Assembly: GCA_919902965.1 (NCBI GenBank)
Contig: CAKKSJ010000375.1
Location: 1 to 14,794, forward strand
Reading direction: 5' to 3'
Origin: Burkholderiales bacterium
GTDB lineage: Bacteria; Pseudomonadota; Gammaproteobacteria; Burkholderiales; SG8-39
DNA length: 14,794 nt
The position numbers were made by a program, and so were the translations under genes. A model generated the notes under the pieces. The model worked only from the letters and a program-made list of their open reading frames with translations, had not been told where the DNA came from and searched no databases. This document shows positions 13,874 to 14,794 of the stretch, piece by piece. Numbering within the stretch: the stretch's first letter is position 1; every line of letters begins with the position of its first letter.

Positions 13874-14794
13874 ATGAAGCGCCAACTGTTTAAACTCTCA
13901 CAAAAGGAAGTGGTCAACAAGCGTAAGCCAGGCTACTACCCGGACGGTGGCGGGCTATATCTTCAAGTTAGCGAGTCGGGCAGCAAGTCGTGGCTGTTTC
14001 GCTTCGTTCTGAATGGTAAGGAAAGGCAGATGGGGCTTGGCCCATTCCATACCGTTACGCTTGCCGATGCGCGGGCAGCGGCTGTTGAATGCCGCAAATT
14101 GCTACTCGCAAAAATTGACCCGATAGAGGCGCGCAAAGCAAAGCAAGCAGGCGAGGCGCTTAATGCCGCGCGGTCTATTTCCTTCAACGAATGCGCGACG
14201 GCGTACATCAAGGCGCACCGGGCTGGGTGGAAGAATGCGAAGCACGCCGACCAATGGACGAACACCATTGAAACCTACTGCGGGCCGGTATTCGGCGCGC
14301 TTCCGGTTCAAGGTGTGGACACCGGCCTTGTGCTCAAGGCGCTTGAGCCGATCTGGACGGTGAAACCCGAAACAGCAAGCCGGGTGCGCGGGCGCATCGA
14401 ATCAGTGCTTGATTGGGCGACGGCGCGAGGTTATCGCACTGGCGACAATCCGGCGCGCTTACGCGGCCACATGGATAATCTGCTACCGTCGATTAGCAAG
14501 CGGCGGCGCGTTCAGCATCACCCTGCACTACCCTATGGCGAATTGGGCGAATTCATCGCTGCCGTGCGTAAGCAAGAGGGCATCGCAGCGAGGGCGCTTG
14601 AATTCCTGATCCTGACGGCAGCGCGCACCGGGGAAGTGATAGGCGCAAGGCCGGGCGAATTCGACCTTGACGCGGCATTGTGGACGATTTCCGGCGAGCG
14701 CATGAAAGCCGGGAAAGAACATCGTGTTCCGCTATCGCCCAGGGCCGTGACGATCATCCGTGAGCTTGAAAAGATGCACAAAGGCGATTTTGTA
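13874..14794 (+). CDS. int: P4-like tyrosine integrase with DUF4102 arm-binding domain (partial, 3' end cut)
   Basis: I translated the plus strand from ATG 13874; it stays open for 307 codons to the window edge. Residues 1-90 form the arm-DNA-binding DUF4102 domain, with YYPDGGGLYLQVS, SKSWLFRFVLNGKERQMGLG and ADARAAAVECRKLL. Residues about 100-205 are the SAM-like core-binding domain. The catalytic domain starts near 215: ILTAARTGEV holds catalytic Arg251, and RMKAGKEHRVPLS holds the active-site Lys278. The H-x-x-R box and the nucleophilic Tyr would lie past the edge. Family members are about 400 residues, so roughly a quarter is missing and activity cannot be judged. The start is supported by the GGGGG stretch about 8 nt upstream and by the promoter at 13807-13835. 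Members of this family commonly recombine at tRNA 3' ends, matching the tRNA-Ser-like fragment 145 bp upstream. Confidence 0.93.
   Translation, partial: MKRQLFKLSQKEVVNKRKPGYYPDGGGLYLQVSESGSKSWLFRFVLNGKERQMGLGPFHTVTLADARAAAVECRKLLLAKIDPIEARKAKQAGEALNAARSISFNECATAYIKAHRAGWKNAKHADQWTNTIETYCGPVFGALPVQGVDTGLVLKALEPIWTVKPETASRVRGRIESVLDWATARGYRTGDNPARLRGHMDNLLPSISKRRRVQHHPALPYGELGEFIAAVRKQEGIAARALEFLILTAARTGEVIGARPGEFDLDAALWTISGERMKAGKEHRVPLSPRAVTIIRELEKMHKGDFV

Larger units (their letters stand above)
13713..14794. mobile_element. Left end of an integrated genomic island or prophage-like element (continues past window)
   Basis: A tRNA-Ser 3'-end-like sequence, a strong promoter and a tyrosine integrase gene reading inward occur in that order, as at the end of many tRNA-integrated islands. 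From 13730 to 13873 the sequence is also visibly more AT-rich than the backbone genes to the left. The cargo and the right att site are beyond the window. Confidence 0.6.

Noticed and set aside
1..14794. CRISPR array, insertion sequence or toxin-antitoxin pair
   Set aside because: I saw no regularly spaced repeats, no transposase and no typical small overlapping gene pair. The only mobile signature is the integrase end at the right edge.

Overview
The window is GC-rich, densely coded bacterial DNA. Branched-chain-type (HAAT) ABC transporter genes, a DUF2917 protein next to a GcvA-like LysR regulator, a bacteriohemerythrin and a CHASE2-Ser/Thr kinase together suggest a betaproteobacterium. This placement is inferred from gene content only. 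Most of the window looks like chromosomal backbone, and a mobile element appears to begin near the right edge.

Left block (1-5754). A leftward transporter operon, livK-livH-livM (livM cut by the window edge), is divergent from a rightward pair: a HutC-like GntR regulator and a 615-residue formiminotransferase-cyclodeaminase (FTCD). The divergent region holds two 13-bp sites that are exact inverted copies of each other. Each fits the HutC-subfamily operator pattern GT-N-TA-N-AC, and they bracket a good leftward promoter. The simplest reading is a locally regulated module that imports a histidine-pathway compound and feeds its formimino carbon into folate. The other hut enzymes are not in the window. 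The FTCD carries an insert of about 75-80 residues containing a C-x2-C-x12-H-x4-H motif, which looks like a C2H2 zinc finger and is the most unusual protein feature here.

Middle block (5755-10784). A Gfo/Idh/MocA oxidoreductase is convergent with FTCD. A bacteriohemerythrin follows, preceded by a near-perfect FNR/Anr-type box. A tight cluster of three DnaA-box-like sequences lies between it and a small nine-cysteine protein on the opposite strand. Next come a cystathionine beta-lyase-like PLP enzyme and a LysR-type regulator, both leftward, with a DUF2917 protein divergent from the LysR gene.

Right block (10785-14794). A large leftward membrane protein joins a CHASE2 sensor, three further membrane helices, a TPR-like region and an intact Ser/Thr kinase. 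Upstream of it lie a strong bidirectional terminator and a 17-bp sequence resembling the 3' end of a tRNA-Ser. A strong promoter and a P4-like tyrosine integrase (cut by the window edge) follow. I read this as the left attachment site and first gene of an integrated genomic island extending beyond the window.
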